A DNA stretch of 64,000 nt from Phytohabitans aurantiacus (GCF_027923225.1 NZ_BSDI01000030.1:125112-189111); one strand, 5' to 3'. Counted from the first letter of the stretch, positions 26,924 to 36,106 are shown. The notes: generated by a model not told the origin, from the sequence alone. Made by a program: numbers and translations.

Positions 26924-27050
26924 GCGCCGCCGCCCGCAGCCGGCCTGAAGTCGAGGGAGCGTAGCGACCGAGCGGAAGGTCGGCTACAGGGCGACCCGAA
27001 AGGCGCATGACCCGCGCGAGCGTAGCGAGTGCCAGGTGACTCAGTCATCG

Positions 27051-28352
27051 CTACCCCGCAGGCTTGACGATGGTCTCGAGCCGCTTCTGGACTGCGTTCA
27101 AAGCGGTGCGGGCGTCTTCCTTGCCGAGCCAGAAGTTGGCCAGCCCGTTCTCGAACGCCTTCTGCATCTCGTTCCACTCAGGAATGAACGGCGCGCGGTA
27201 CACGAACGCGCTCGACTCACCGAAGACGTCCATGTCGACCGGCTTGGTCATCCACGTCGGCTTGAGGAACGCGTCGCTCTTCTGCACCTCGATGTTCGCC
27301 GGTACGTCCTGCCCGGTCTCGATGATGACCTTCTGCGCGTCCGGCGCGCTCAGGAACTCGATCGCCTTGATGGCCGCGTTGGGGTTCTTCGAGGTGCGCG
27401 AGATCGCGAGGCCGCTGCCGAAGGCGGTCACCGCCTGCTGCTTGCCCCGCCAGAACGGCGCGATGCCCCAGTCGATGTTGCTCTTGAGGAGCCCGCTGAT
27501 CGCCCAGAAACCGGTGGTGCTGACCGCGATCTTGCCCTGCGCGAACGCGGCGTCACCGTTGACGTCGGCGCCGAAGTCGGCGTACTGCTTCTTCGTCGGC
27601 ACCACACCATGCTTGTTGACGAGGTCGCCGGCCCACTGCAGCGCCTCGACGACCTGGTCGCTGTTCGCGACAGGCTTGCCGCTGTCGTCGATGATCTTGC
27701 CGCCGTTCTGGTACACGAAGCCCCACCACGCGGCCCACCACTCCGCGCCGGCGTATCCCCACTGCTTGCCCGGGATGGTGAGCGCCTTGAACGCCGCGAG
27801 CGTCTGCTCCCAGGTCCACTCGGCGGTGGGCGCCTCCAGGTTGGCCGCGGAGAACATGGTCTTGTTGTAGTACGTGATCATCGCGCCGGACCGGTCCGGG
27901 ACCGCGTAGACCTTGTCCTTGTACGAGTACAGCGAACCGATGGGGCCGAACCGTTGCTCGAGGTCGATGCCCGCGCCCTTGGCCAGGTCGTCGAGCGGCG
28001 AAAGCTGGTTCTTGCTGGAGTAGACGTTGACGTTCTCGGCGACCTGCATGATGTCCGGGCCACTACCACCCGCGATCATCGTCTGGACCTTCTGCTCATA
28101 CGTCTCGCTCGGGATGAGCTGCAGCGTGATCGAGATGTCGGGGTACTTCTTGACCAGCAGATCGATGCGCTTCTGGTACGCGGTCTTGTCAGGCTCGCCG
28201 CCCCAGACCGTCATGACGAGCTTGCCGCCACCGCTGCTGGAGCCGCTGTCGCCGTCACTGTCTGAACCGCACGCGGTGAGCGTGATGATGCCCGCCGCCG
28301 CACCGAGGCCGAGGAAACCCCGGCGCGTCACTCGCGCTCTGTCGATCGTCAT
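27051..28352 (-). CDS. Sugar ABC transporter substrate-binding lipoprotein
   Basis: A 433-aa extracellular binding protein of the CUT1 family. The signal peptide carries a twin-Arg start (RVTRRGFLGLGAAAG) and lipobox LTAC, followed by a Ser/Gly/Asp linker. The body has LVMTVWGGEPDKTAYQKRIDLLVKKYPDISI, GGSGPDIMQVAENVNVYSSKNQLSPLDDLA and a Trp-rich sugar site (AEWWAAWWGFVYQNGGKI). First gene of the operon with two permeases and a GH35 enzyme. Likely ligand: a galactoside oligosaccharide (inference from GH35). Confidence 0.93.
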   Translation of the reverse strand: MTIDRARVTRRGFLGLGAAAGIITLTACGSDSDGDSGSSSGGGKLVMTVWGGEPDKTAYQKRIDLLVKKYPDISITLQLIPSETYEQKVQTMIAGGSGPDIMQVAENVNVYSSKNQLSPLDDLAKGAGIDLEQRFGPIGSLYSYKDKVYAVPDRSGAMITYYNKTMFSAANLEAPTAEWTWEQTLAAFKALTIPGKQWGYAGAEWWAAWWGFVYQNGGKIIDDSGKPVANSDQVVEALQWAGDLVNKHGVVPTKKQYADFGADVNGDAAFAQGKIAVSTTGFWAISGLLKSNIDWGIAPFWRGKQQAVTAFGSGLAISRTSKNPNAAIKAIEFLSAPDAQKVIIETGQDVPANIEVQKSDAFLKPTWMTKPVDMDVFGESSAFVYRAPFIPEWNEMQKAFENGLANFWLGKEDARTALNAVQKRLETIVKPAG

Positions 28353-28463
28353 CGCGCAATGCCTCCTATCGGAACCCGGCCTTCTGGATGCGACGGCGTC
28401 GCGTCGGCCCTGAAGCTGGATTGGGGGATGTCAACTAAATTTCCAGCCGGTTAAGTGATCGGT

Positions 28464-28492
28464 AGCCTAGGTTTGCGATGACCCTTCGTCAA
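28464..28492 (-). promoter_or_regulatory. Promoter of the sugar ABC/GH35 operon
   Basis: On the minus strand TTGACG (28492-28487) and TAGGCT (28469-28464) are 17 bp apart. The AT-rich segment just downstream (TTAACCGG, then AAATTTAGTTGA) is a plausible operator for a ROK or LacI-type repressor. The stem AGGGCT/AGCCCT at 28492-28510 overlaps the -35 region edge. Confidence 0.55.
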
Positions 28493-28564
28493 GGGCTAAG
28501 AATAAGCCCTCGCGTAACGTGACCTCCCGCTCACGTAACCGTGTGTGACCAGGTCAAGCCATGA

Positions 28565-29107
28565 TCACGGCAGGACGGCGCGATGCGCGTCGAGCGCCAG
28601 GAAGACCACGAACGAAACGCCGGCGGCGAGCGCCGTCGCAAGCGCACCCTCCGCGCGCTTTTCCAGCTGTACCGCCAGCGCGGCGCGCCACAGCGCGACA
28701 GTCCACAGTGCTGCCAGTACCGCCGACACCGCCACCAGAAACGCGGCGTGATACCAGCCGGCGGCCGTGAAATGGTGCGGTTGCGGGAGCGTCCAGTTGA
28801 GCCTTGGCGTGTCCGCCGACAGCCACGACACCTGAGTGGCGACCCCGAGCCCGCCGCCGGCCAGCCCCGCCACGGCGGCCAGCACGGCGTCGCGCCGCGA
28901 TGGCGGCAGCGCGCGGACGGCGTACGTGAGGGAACCGGCCATCAGCGGCAACGCCAACCCGTCGCCCCAGGTCGCACTGGCGAAGTCCCACAGGCCCGGC
29001 AGGTGCGCGGGTGCCGGCTGGAGTAGAGACAGCGCGAACAGCTCACCGAAGCCGGCCGCCAGGGTGGCGCCGGCCACCCACAATGGCGCTTTTCCGGGTA
29101 CCTTCAT
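28565..29107 (-). CDS. Integral membrane protein, function unknown
   Basis: A 180-aa protein with about five hydrophobic helices (GATLAAGFGELFALSLL, ATWGDGLALPLMAGSL, AVLAAVAGLAGGGLGVATQV, AAFLVAVSAVLAALWTVAL and a last helix near LAAGVSFVVFLALDA). Start ATG 29107; no clear Shine-Dalgarno. It is divergent from a glycosyltransferase whose start is only about 35 bp away. No family recognised. Confidence 0.7.
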   Translation of the reverse strand: MKVPGKAPLWVAGATLAAGFGELFALSLLQPAPAHLPGLWDFASATWGDGLALPLMAGSLTYAVRALPPSRRDAVLAAVAGLAGGGLGVATQVSWLSADTPRLNWTLPQPHHFTAAGWYHAAFLVAVSAVLAALWTVALWRAALAVQLEKRAEGALATALAAGVSFVVFLALDAHRAVLP

Positions 29108-29141
29108 CGTGAATCTTCGAGGTTCGAGGGATGCGACGGCG

Positions 29142-30359
29142 TTGACCAGGATCGCACACTTCACAGACGCTTCATTTCGCGGTGTCAACGGCATCGCGGC
29201 CTCCATCAGGCTGCTGACCGGCATGCTGGGCCGGCGCGGCCACGAAACCGTCGTGGTGACCACCGGTCCACTGTGGAAAGCGCCGGTGGGCGATGGCGTC
29301 ATCTCCGTGCCATCGATGCCGACGGGCATGGGCGACTTCCGGTTCGCGCTGGCACCGATACGCTCGATGCGCGACCGAGTGCGCGAGTGGCGGCCAGACG
29401 TCGCGCACGTGCACACTCCCGGCCCGCTCGGTGCCGCGGGGCTGACCGTGGCGCGGCAGCTCGGCGTGCCAGCGGTGTACACGTACCACACCGACATGCA
29501 CGGGTATGCCGAGCACTACTACATCCCGACACTCATCGTCCGTGCCGGCACCGCTCTGTACGGGCGTCACCTGCGGCGCGGCCCGAGAGGCCGGCTGCTG
29601 AACACGTACGATGCGATCGAGGAAGCCAACGCGCGCGTCTTCGACGCGGCGCACGTCATCGTCGCGCCGACCGCGGGCGCCCTGCGTCGCTGCCGGATGG
29701 ACGGTTTCGCCGATCGGGTACGCGTTATCGCCACCCCCGCGAGCCTCCCGCCGGCCGCCATGACCGGTGCCGAGTTCCGGGCCCGCCACGGCATCGCGCG
29801 GGACGCCTCGGTGGTGCTCTTCGTCGGGCGGCTCTCCGCCGAAAAGGGCATCAAGCTGTTGATAGAGGCGTTCGCGCTCGTGCGACAGCGGGTGCCCGCC
29901 GCGACGCTGCTACTCGTCGGGCCGAGCGATGGACGGCTCCGCCTGCGGCGCCTGCTCGACCGGTCGGGCCTGGCGGCGCACACGGTCACGACTGGCGCGC
30001 TGGGCGGTGCCGACGTGCACGCCGCCTACGCGGCCAGCGACGTGTTCGCGTTTCCGTCCGCGACCGACACCCAGGGCATCGTGCTGCACGAGGCTTCCCT
30101 CGCGGGCGTACCCATCGTGATGACCGATCGGCTGCTGCACGCCAGCCATCCGCTCGCCGGCGCCATGTGCCTCACCGAGCCGGCGCCGGAAGCCTTCGCC
30201 GCGAGCCTTGCCGCGCTGCTCACGGCGCCCGCCGAGGCGAGACACCGCGGGCAGCACGGCCGCTCCATCGCCGAGCGGTCCACATCGGACCGTTTCGTCG
30301 ACGAAACCCTCGAGGCGTACCGCGACGCCGTTACCAGCGCAGCGGAAGGGTCGCGATGA
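29142..30359 (+). CDS. GT4-family glycosyltransferase
   Basis: A 405-aa GT-B enzyme. N-terminal acceptor domain: RIAHFTDASFRGVNGIAASIRLLTGMLGRRGHE and DVAHVHTPGPLGAAGL, YTYHTDMHGYAE. C-terminal donor domain: VVLFVGRLSAEKGIKLLIEAF and the E-x7-E type motif in FPSATDTQGIVLHEASLAGVPIV. The pattern is near the alpha-mannosyl/glucosyl transferases acting on lipid anchors (PimB/MgtA-like). TTG 29142 puts the first strand at the family position; GTG 29109 is an alternative. Its 3' end overlaps the convergent esterase gene by 29 bp. Confidence 0.85.
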   Translation: MTRIAHFTDASFRGVNGIAASIRLLTGMLGRRGHETVVVTTGPLWKAPVGDGVISVPSMPTGMGDFRFALAPIRSMRDRVREWRPDVAHVHTPGPLGAAGLTVARQLGVPAVYTYHTDMHGYAEHYYIPTLIVRAGTALYGRHLRRGPRGRLLNTYDAIEEANARVFDAAHVIVAPTAGALRRCRMDGFADRVRVIATPASLPPAAMTGAEFRARHGIARDASVVLFVGRLSAEKGIKLLIEAFALVRQRVPAATLLLVGPSDGRLRLRRLLDRSGLAAHTVTTGALGGADVHAAYAASDVFAFPSATDTQGIVLHEASLAGVPIVMTDRLLHASHPLAGAMCLTEPAPEAFAASLAALLTAPAEARHRGQHGRSIAERSTSDRFVDETLEAYRDAVTSAAEGSR

Positions 30360-31434
30360 AGGCTTCGAGGCGGTCGGCGATGAGCTCGTGGTCGTGCGCT
30401 GACGGGTGCCAGTGGCAGCCGAGGTGGTCGAGGCCGGTGTCCTCGTAGTACCAGTAGCGCACGCGGTTGTCGCCCTGGGCGTTCCGGTCGGCGACCACCT
30501 GTTGCGCGGCGTCCGCGAACGCGGTGGTGTTCCACAGATAGGTCGCGCTCACCACGATGGTGGTGTGCCGGCCGTACCGCGCGCGAAGCTTGTCGAGGAA
30601 GCCCTGGTACGCCGTGCGGTAAGCGGCGATGAGGCTTTCCGGCGTCCACGCCTCGCCCGGGTTGATGGCGGTGGAGAAATCGTTGATGCCCAGCCCCACG
30701 ACCACGAGCTGCGGCCGCCACGAACGCGGCTTCTGCCAGACGTCGCCGTCGACGCTCAGCAGCGCCCGATCGTAGTACGTGCGGTAGTCGGTGCCCGGCG
30801 TGTGGCCGTTGTAGTTGCGCACCATGCCGAGGCCGGAGAACGCGTTGATCTGATAGTCGGCGCGCAGGCGCCGGGCGGTGATGGCGCCGAAGCTGAGATC
30901 GGCGTTGGTGGTGCGAGCGACCTCGTCACCGGTGCACTCCCGAGTGGTCGACATGTTGCCGTAGCCGACCGTGTAGGAGTCGCCGATAAACTCGATCTGC
31001 CGGCCGCGCGCCGCCGGCTTGCCGAGGATCGCGCCGCCGGGCGCGGCCACGAAACCACCGAACTCGCTGACCATCCACGGGCTTTCGGTGCGCTTGACGA
31101 GCCGCACCGTGTGCGCGCCCCGGGGCAACCCGGTGACCCAGTGCGTGATGTGGCCGGGCTTCACGAGCGTGTCGACGGTCGCGCCGTCGACCTGTACCTC
31201 GTAGTCATTGTCGGTGTCGTTCAGCACGACGCCCACCCCGGTGCCGCGGAACCGGCCCTCGAAGTACACGCCCGGCCAGCTGTACTGGACGGCGCCGGCG
31301 TTCACCTCGACGCGGCCGGCGGTGTGAGCCCGCGTGAGAACATGCGGCGCGCCCGCCTGCGCCTGCGGCGCTACCGCCGTCACAAGCCCAACCGTGAGCG
31401 TGCCAGCCGCGAGGACGGCGGTGAAGCGCTTCAT
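30331..31434 (-). CDS. Secreted CE2-type acetylxylan/carbohydrate esterase (SGNH hydrolase)
   Basis: A 367-aa exported enzyme. Signal peptide MKRFTAVLAAGTLTVGLVTAVAPQAQA. A beta-sandwich N domain (about 35-145: GVYFEGRFRGTGVGVVLND, HTVRLVKRTES) precedes the SGNH domain with IEFIGDSYTVGYG (nucleophile Ser), VVVGLGINDFS and the terminal GCHWHPSAHDH (Asp-less CE2 style, His). It removes O-acetyl groups from plant polysaccharides. Start ATG 31434 with GGGGG upstream. A CebR-like operator lies 32-45 bp upstream, suggesting induction by cellobiose or xylo-oligosaccharides. Confidence 0.88.
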   Translation of the reverse strand: MKRFTAVLAAGTLTVGLVTAVAPQAQAGAPHVLTRAHTAGRVEVNAGAVQYSWPGVYFEGRFRGTGVGVVLNDTDNDYEVQVDGATVDTLVKPGHITHWVTGLPRGAHTVRLVKRTESPWMVSEFGGFVAAPGGAILGKPAARGRQIEFIGDSYTVGYGNMSTTRECTGDEVARTTNADLSFGAITARRLRADYQINAFSGLGMVRNYNGHTPGTDYRTYYDRALLSVDGDVWQKPRSWRPQLVVVGLGINDFSTAINPGEAWTPESLIAAYRTAYQGFLDKLRARYGRHTTIVVSATYLWNTTAFADAAQQVVADRNAQGDNRVRYWYYEDTGLDHLGCHWHPSAHDHELIADRLEAFIATLPLRW

Positions 31435-31465
31435 CTGACCCCCTGAACATCGAAGCCAATGCATT

Positions 31466-31479
31466 TGGAAGCGCTCCCA
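31466..31479 (-). promoter_or_regulatory. CebR/LacI-type operator upstream of the CE2 esterase
   Basis: TGGAAGCGCTCCCA differs by one base from the CebR box TGGGAGCGCTCCCA known from cellulase genes of actinomycetes. It is 32 bp before the esterase start. No CebR gene is in the window. Confidence 0.7.
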
Positions 31480-31527
31480 CTCCACCGCCCCACAGCCGGC
31501 TTGTCAAGACCGCGCGCGCCTTTTGCC

Positions 31528-31603
31528 GATCAAGGGCATTGGCATGGATCAAGGGCGAATGCACGCGGAAAAGAGACCGAACCACGTGCGTTCGCCCTTG
31601 ATC
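31528..31603 (-). repeat. 76-bp three-armed palindromic element, copy 4
   Basis: Orientation B, third arm GATCAAGGGCATTGGCATG on the left. Stem arms GATCAAGGGCGAATGCACG and CGTGCGTTCGCCCTTGATC (one mismatch). 76 bp, upstream of the esterase promoter and after the hydrolase gene, between codirectional genes. Confidence 0.92.
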
Positions 31604-31658
31604 GGCGGAAGCGGCGTGGCGACATGCCGTGCCGGGCCGGTCTGGGGACGATCGGGCG

Positions 31659-32447
31659 TCAGAGGTGGGGTGCTAGCCAGTCGAGGGTGGCGGGGGCGGC
31701 GGACAGGATCGAGATGTGGCCCTCGTCGGGGCGCAGCCACAGCTCCGCCGAGGCGATCCGTGCGGCCAGCCACTCCGAGTGTCCACTAGGGACCATCCGG
31801 TCGGCTGTGCCGTGTACAAAGAGGACTGGAACCCCGATCTTCGTGGGGTCGAAGCCCCACGGGCCGACGTTCGCCAGGTTGTCGTCGACCGTGCCGCCCT
31901 GGTCGGTGCGCGCGCCATCCGCGGCGATGCGTCCGATCCAGCCCCATTCGCCGTCGAGCGCGGCGAAGTCGGCCGGCGTGAACTGCTCGGGGTCGAATTC
32001 GCTGGCGGCGATGTGCCGTTCCAGCGCTTCACGCCCGCGGGTGGCCGCGCGCAGTTCCGCCTCTCCGGCCGCGGCGAGGCCCGCGTACCAGTCGAGGCCC
32101 TCGCTGCCAAGCGGCGCGAGCCCGGAGATGGAGACGGCGGCGAGCACGCGGTCGGGGAGCAGCGCGGCGCAGGCCAGCGCGTGCGGACCGCCGCTGGAGT
32201 GGCCCATCACCGCGAAGCGCTCGATGCCCAGTCTGTCGGCGATGGCCAACACGTGGGCCGCGGCCGACGCCATGGTGCGGCCGGGCTCGCGCGGCGAGCC
32301 GCCGTATCCGGGGCGGTCGTAGCCGATCCACCGGATGCCGTGCCGGGCGGCGGCGGGAAAGAGCGGTTCGGGCGGCGCGCCGGTGTTGGGCGTGCCGTGC
32401 AGCCAGAACAGTGCCGGTCCGGTGCCCCCGGTGTCATAGATCCGCAT
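31659..32447 (-). CDS. Alpha/beta hydrolase
   Basis: A 262-aa hydrolase. Motifs: ALFWLHGTPNTGAPPEPLFPAA (HG oxyanion region), YDRPGYGGS, nucleophile MGHSSGGPHAL, acid in VHGTADRMVPSGH, His in DEGHISI. Start ATG 32447, 7 nt after TAGGCT on the minus strand, so a leaderless transcript. It stands alone; the substrate is not evident. Confidence 0.9.
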   Translation of the reverse strand: MRIYDTGGTGPALFWLHGTPNTGAPPEPLFPAAARHGIRWIGYDRPGYGGSPREPGRTMASAAAHVLAIADRLGIERFAVMGHSSGGPHALACAALLPDRVLAAVSISGLAPLGSEGLDWYAGLAAAGEAELRAATRGREALERHIAASEFDPEQFTPADFAALDGEWGWIGRIAADGARTDQGGTVDDNLANVGPWGFDPTKIGVPVLFVHGTADRMVPSGHSEWLAARIASAELWLRPDEGHISILSAAPATLDWLAPHL

Positions 32448-32501
32448 CCGCCCGAGCCTAGGGCGTCTCCGGCGGAACGAGGGAAGCCAAGAAAAGATAT
32501 C

Positions 32502-32731
32502 GGGCTGCCGCGACGTCCGCCGCGCGCAGGATCGCTGCTCCCGCAGCCTCACCCTCCGCGGCTACACAACCCGCCCGGACGTAGCAGCGATATCCCTGAT
32601 GTTGCGGCCTCCGAGCGCGTTTGAGCCGACAAAATCAGGGATTTTGTTGGGATCTTGAGCGTGACTGGACGCGGAGGGCGAGGCTGCGGGAGCAACGGTA
32701 TGGGCCGCGACGGCCATCGCGGCAGCTCTCT
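32502..32731 (-). mobile_element. MITE-like element, copy 2 (about 230 bp, inverted relative to copy 1)
   Basis: The left end GGGCTGCCGCGA and right end TCGCGGCAGCTC are near-complementary and continue as imperfect inverted repeats through GCTCCCGCAGCCTCACC. The interior matches the reverse complement of copy 1 (CCCGCCCGGACG, TCCCTGATG, GCGGCCTCC, ATCTTGAGCGTGACTGG) but has about 20 extra bases around AAAATCAGGGATTTTG. No gene inside. Its right end is immediately next to palindromic element 5. Confidence 0.75.
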
Positions 32732-32732
32732 C

Positions 32733-32808
32733 GATCAAGGGGAATCGCATCGATCAAGGGCGAATGCGCGTGGAAAGGAGATCGAACTGCGTGCATTTGG
32801 CCTTGATC
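32733..32808 (-). repeat. 76-bp three-armed palindromic element, copy 5
   Basis: Orientation B, third arm GATCAAGGGGAATCGCATC on the left. Stem arms GATCAAGGGCGAATGCGCG and CGTGCATTTGGCCTTGATC carry several mismatches. 76 bp. It is the only copy between divergent genes and abuts MITE copy 2. Confidence 0.9.
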
Positions 32809-32843
32809 GACGAAAGAGGGGGTGTGGGGCGTACGGTGGCGGC

Positions 32844-33674
32844 GTGAAAGGGCTTGTGCTCGGTGGGGGCGGGGTTACTGGGGTCGCCTGGGAGATTGGG
32901 GTGCTTGCGGGGCTTGCCGACGCGGGCGTCGATCTGCTTGACGCGGACATGTTCGTCGGCACGTCGGCCGGGTCGGTGGTGGCCGCGCAGGTCACGTCCG
33001 GTGTACCGCTCGCTGAGCTGTACTCGCGGCAGCTCGCCGGACCGGGCGCGGAGGTCGCCGCGCGGATCAAACTCCGCACGCTCGTCGCCGCTGGGCTCGC
33101 CATGATCGGCACCCGCGACGACCGGGCCTACCGGCGGCGGCTGGGGCGGATGGCGCTGGCCGCGCCCACCGGGCCGGCGGCCGAGCGGATCGCTCTCATC
33201 GCGAGCCGCCTGCCGGTGCACGCCTGGCCGGACAAGCGGCTGCTCATCACGGCCTGCGATGCGGACTCCGGCGAGTTCGTGGTGTTCGACCGCGACGGGG
33301 GAGTGGGCCTGGTCGAGGCGGTCGCGGCGAGCTGCGCGGTGCCGGGCGTGTGGGCTCCGGTACCCATTGGAGAGCGCCGTTTCATCGACGGCGGGATGCG
33401 GTCGCCCGCGAACGCCGACCTGGCCGACGGCGCGGGCTCTGTCGTGGTGATCGCGCCGATCGCGCGCGGCGGCGGCCGGATCGCGCGCCTGTCCGACCAG
33501 GTGGCGGCGTTGCGCCGCACCGCGCGGGTCGCGGTGGTCATGCCCGACCGCGCCGCGCGCCAAGCGATCGGCCGTAACGTGCTCGACCCGGCGCGGCGGG
33601 CACCGGCCGCCCGTGCCGGAAAAGAGCAGGGGCTCGCGGTGGCAGAGCAGATAGCGCGCGTCTGGACGCCTTGA
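32844..33674 (+). CDS. Patatin-like phospholipase family protein
   Basis: A 276-aa patatin-fold hydrolase. The oxyanion loop is LGGGGVTGVAWEIGVLAGL, the nucleophile VGTSAGSVVAA (Ser), and the catalytic Asp lies in FIDGGMRSP; all elements of the Ser-Asp dyad are present. It would act on acyl esters of lipids. GTG 32844 lies 6 nt after TACGGT, fitting a leaderless transcript. Its stop TGA lies inside the -35 box of the next gene. Confidence 0.9.
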   Translation: MKGLVLGGGGVTGVAWEIGVLAGLADAGVDLLDADMFVGTSAGSVVAAQVTSGVPLAELYSRQLAGPGAEVAARIKLRTLVAAGLAMIGTRDDRAYRRRLGRMALAAPTGPAAERIALIASRLPVHAWPDKRLLITACDADSGEFVVFDRDGGVGLVEAVAASCAVPGVWAPVPIGERRFIDGGMRSPANADLADGAGSVVVIAPIARGGGRIARLSDQVAALRRTARVAVVMPDRAARQAIGRNVLDPARRAPAARAGKEQGLAVAEQIARVWTP

Positions 33675-33699
33675 CAGGCGCTCAAGACATCCATAGCCT
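33671..33699 (+). promoter_or_regulatory. Promoter of the rhamnogalacturonan lyase
   Basis: TTGACA (33671-33676) and TAGCCT (33694-33699) with a 17-bp spacer. The -35 overlaps the patatin stop codon. 52 bp remain to the start, containing an AT-rich stretch CATTGTATCGTTTC that may be an operator. Confidence 0.65.
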
Positions 33700-33751
33700 T
33701 CGCATCATTGTATCGTTTCAGCCCTCTCACGAATGCCGAGGAGCATTGGGC

Positions 33752-36061
33752 ATGAATCCTCGCGCCATATTGACAATTCCGACTCTTATCGCATTAGTTC
33801 TCGGCGTTCCCGGCACCGCCGCCGGCGCGCCCGCGAACGAATCCCGTCACGCCGTCCAGCTCGAAGAGCTCGACCGCGGCCTGGTCGCCGCCGCGACCAC
33901 CGAGGGCGTCTTCCTCAGCTGGCGGCTGCTCGGATCCGAGGTCACCGGAAACACCGCGACCGGCATGGCCGGTCCGGCATTCAACGTGTACCGCAACGGA
34001 AAGCGCATAGCGACCGTCACGGACAGCACGAACTACATCGACACCGCTGCCGAGCCCGGCGCCCGCTACCGGGTCGCACCGGTCGTAAAGGGGCGCGAGG
34101 GCGACCGCAGCGCACCCGTCACGGCCTGGACCAACGGGTACTACGACCTGCCGCTGCGCAAACCAGCCGATGGCGTGACCCCGGCCGGCGAGGCGTACAC
34201 GTACGCGGCCAACGACATCAGCGTCGGTGACGTGGACGGCGACGGGCAGTACGAGTACGTGGTGAAGTGGGACCCGTCGAACTCCAAGGACGTGTCGCAG
34301 GTCGGATACACCGGCAACGTCTACATCGACACGTACCGGTTCGACGGCACCCTGCTCAACCGCATCGACCTCGGCGTCAACGTGCGGGCCGGCGCGCACT
34401 ACGCGCAGTTCCTCGTGTACGACTTCGACGGCGACGGCCGCTCCGAGATGATGTTCAAGACGGCGCCGGGCACCAAGGTGATCCGGTACGACCGGGCCGG
34501 CAACGTGGTCTCCGAGAAGTACATCACGATGCCGGCGGCGGACATCCGTGCCGGATACACGCACAAAGACGACTACCGCATGAGCGCGGCGGACTACTAC
34601 CAGTACGTCGTCGACATGTTCCTTGGCTGGCACGAGCACCCCGAGGTGGTCGCCGGACGGTGGCCCGCGACGCTGGAGCAGGCGTTCGGCACGACGCCGC
34701 AGTACCAGTACCCGCTGTCGCGCGCCGACGCGGAGGCGCTCGCCAACTACTTCATCGACGTGTACGCGCCGAGCCGCAGCACCCGCAACGCGCTGCGGAA
34801 CTTCCAGGGCTTCATCGTCACCGGACCCGAGTACCTGACCGTGTTCCAGGGCGCGACCGGGCGCGAATTGCAGACCATCCGGTACAAGCCGGGCCGGTCC
34901 GACGACGGGCTCCTGTGGGGCGACTACGCGATGGCGCGCATCGAGCCGGGCAACCGGGTCGACCGGTTCCTCGCCGGCGTCGCGTACCTGGACGGCAAGC
35001 ACCCGTCGGCGATCTTCGCCCGCGGCTACTACACCCGCACTACCCTCGTCGCGTACCGGTGGAACGGGAACCGGCTGGTCGAGCAGTGGTTCGTCGACAG
35101 CGGTTGGGTGCCGATGACGAACCCGTTCAACGACAGTCCACACGGGCGCGACGGCACGAATCCGGAGTACGCGACGATCACCACGCAGGGCGATCACACG
35201 CTGAGCGTGGCCGACGTGGACGCCGACGGGAAACAGGAGATCGTGTACGGGGCGGCCACCTTCGACGACGACGGCAGCCTCCTGTACAGCTCATTCGATG
35301 TCATGCCACCCGGCAGTGCCACGCCCGGCGTGGTCGCCCGGCTCGGACATGGCGATGCTTTGCATGTCACCGACATCGACCCGAACCGCCCCGGCCTGGA
35401 GATCTACGGGGTGCACGAGGGCGGCACGTTCGCGCCGTACGGCCACGCCATGCGCGACGCGGCCACCGGCGAGGTCATCTTCGGCGACTACACCGGCCGC
35501 GACACCGGGCGCGGCATGATCGGCGACGTACTGCCGGAGGTACCCGGCCTGGAAGCCTGGCCCGCCATGCCGCCCAACGCGGCCGACCTGGGTATCGGAC
35601 TCTTCTCGGCAGACGGTGACCTGCTCGCGCCCACCACGCCCGGCACCAACATGAGCATCCGCTGGGCGGCCGACCTGACCACCCAGATCGTTACCGGCGC
35701 GTTCGGCACGACGGACACGCTGCCGAGGATCCAGGACTGGCGGCGCGGCACGGTGCTCACTGCAACCGGGACGTACACGAACAACTTCACCAAGGGGAAT
35801 CCTGGCCTGGTCGCGGACGTGTTCGGCGACTGGCGTGAGGAGTTGCTCCTGCGTACCGAGGACAGCACCGCCGTGCGGATCTACCTCAGCACCGAGGTGA
35901 CCGGCCACAAGATGTACACGCTCATGCACGACCCGCAGTACCGGGTCGACATCGCACGGCAGCAGACCGGCTACAACCAGCCGGCGTATCCGGGCTTCTA
36001 CCTGGCATCCGACACCGATTGGTCGAAGGTGCCCGTGCCCACCACGGCTCGCGGTCTGTAA
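33752..36061 (+). CDS. Secreted PL11 rhamnogalacturonan lyase
   Basis: A 769-aa exported lyase that cleaves the rhamnogalacturonan I backbone of pectin. Signal peptide with AT-rich codons (NPRAILTIPTLIALVLGV), then QLEELDRGLVAAATTEGVFLSWRLLGSE, the usual PL11 opening with a fibronectin-like N domain. The beta-propeller contains calcium-type loops (DVDGDGQYEYVVKWDPSNSKD, DFDGDGRSEMMFKTAPGT, DVDADGKQEIVYGAATFDDDG) and the DWRRGTVLTATGTYTNNFTKGNPGLVADVFGDWREELLLR end. ATG 33752 has GAGGAG upstream. No carbohydrate-binding module is attached. Confidence 0.95.
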   Translation: MNPRAILTIPTLIALVLGVPGTAAGAPANESRHAVQLEELDRGLVAAATTEGVFLSWRLLGSEVTGNTATGMAGPAFNVYRNGKRIATVTDSTNYIDTAAEPGARYRVAPVVKGREGDRSAPVTAWTNGYYDLPLRKPADGVTPAGEAYTYAANDISVGDVDGDGQYEYVVKWDPSNSKDVSQVGYTGNVYIDTYRFDGTLLNRIDLGVNVRAGAHYAQFLVYDFDGDGRSEMMFKTAPGTKVIRYDRAGNVVSEKYITMPAADIRAGYTHKDDYRMSAADYYQYVVDMFLGWHEHPEVVAGRWPATLEQAFGTTPQYQYPLSRADAEALANYFIDVYAPSRSTRNALRNFQGFIVTGPEYLTVFQGATGRELQTIRYKPGRSDDGLLWGDYAMARIEPGNRVDRFLAGVAYLDGKHPSAIFARGYYTRTTLVAYRWNGNRLVEQWFVDSGWVPMTNPFNDSPHGRDGTNPEYATITTQGDHTLSVADVDADGKQEIVYGAATFDDDGSLLYSSFDVMPPGSATPGVVARLGHGDALHVTDIDPNRPGLEIYGVHEGGTFAPYGHAMRDAATGEVIFGDYTGRDTGRGMIGDVLPEVPGLEAWPAMPPNAADLGIGLFSADGDLLAPTTPGTNMSIRWAADLTTQIVTGAFGTTDTLPRIQDWRRGTVLTATGTYTNNFTKGNPGLVADVFGDWREELLLRTEDSTAVRIYLSTEVTGHKMYTLMHDPQYRVDIARQQTGYNQPAYPGFYLASDTDWSKVPVPTTARGL

Positions 36062-36106
36062 GGGGCCTTACACGAGAATGTCGGGCTGCGCCGTTACGCT
36101 GGCGCC

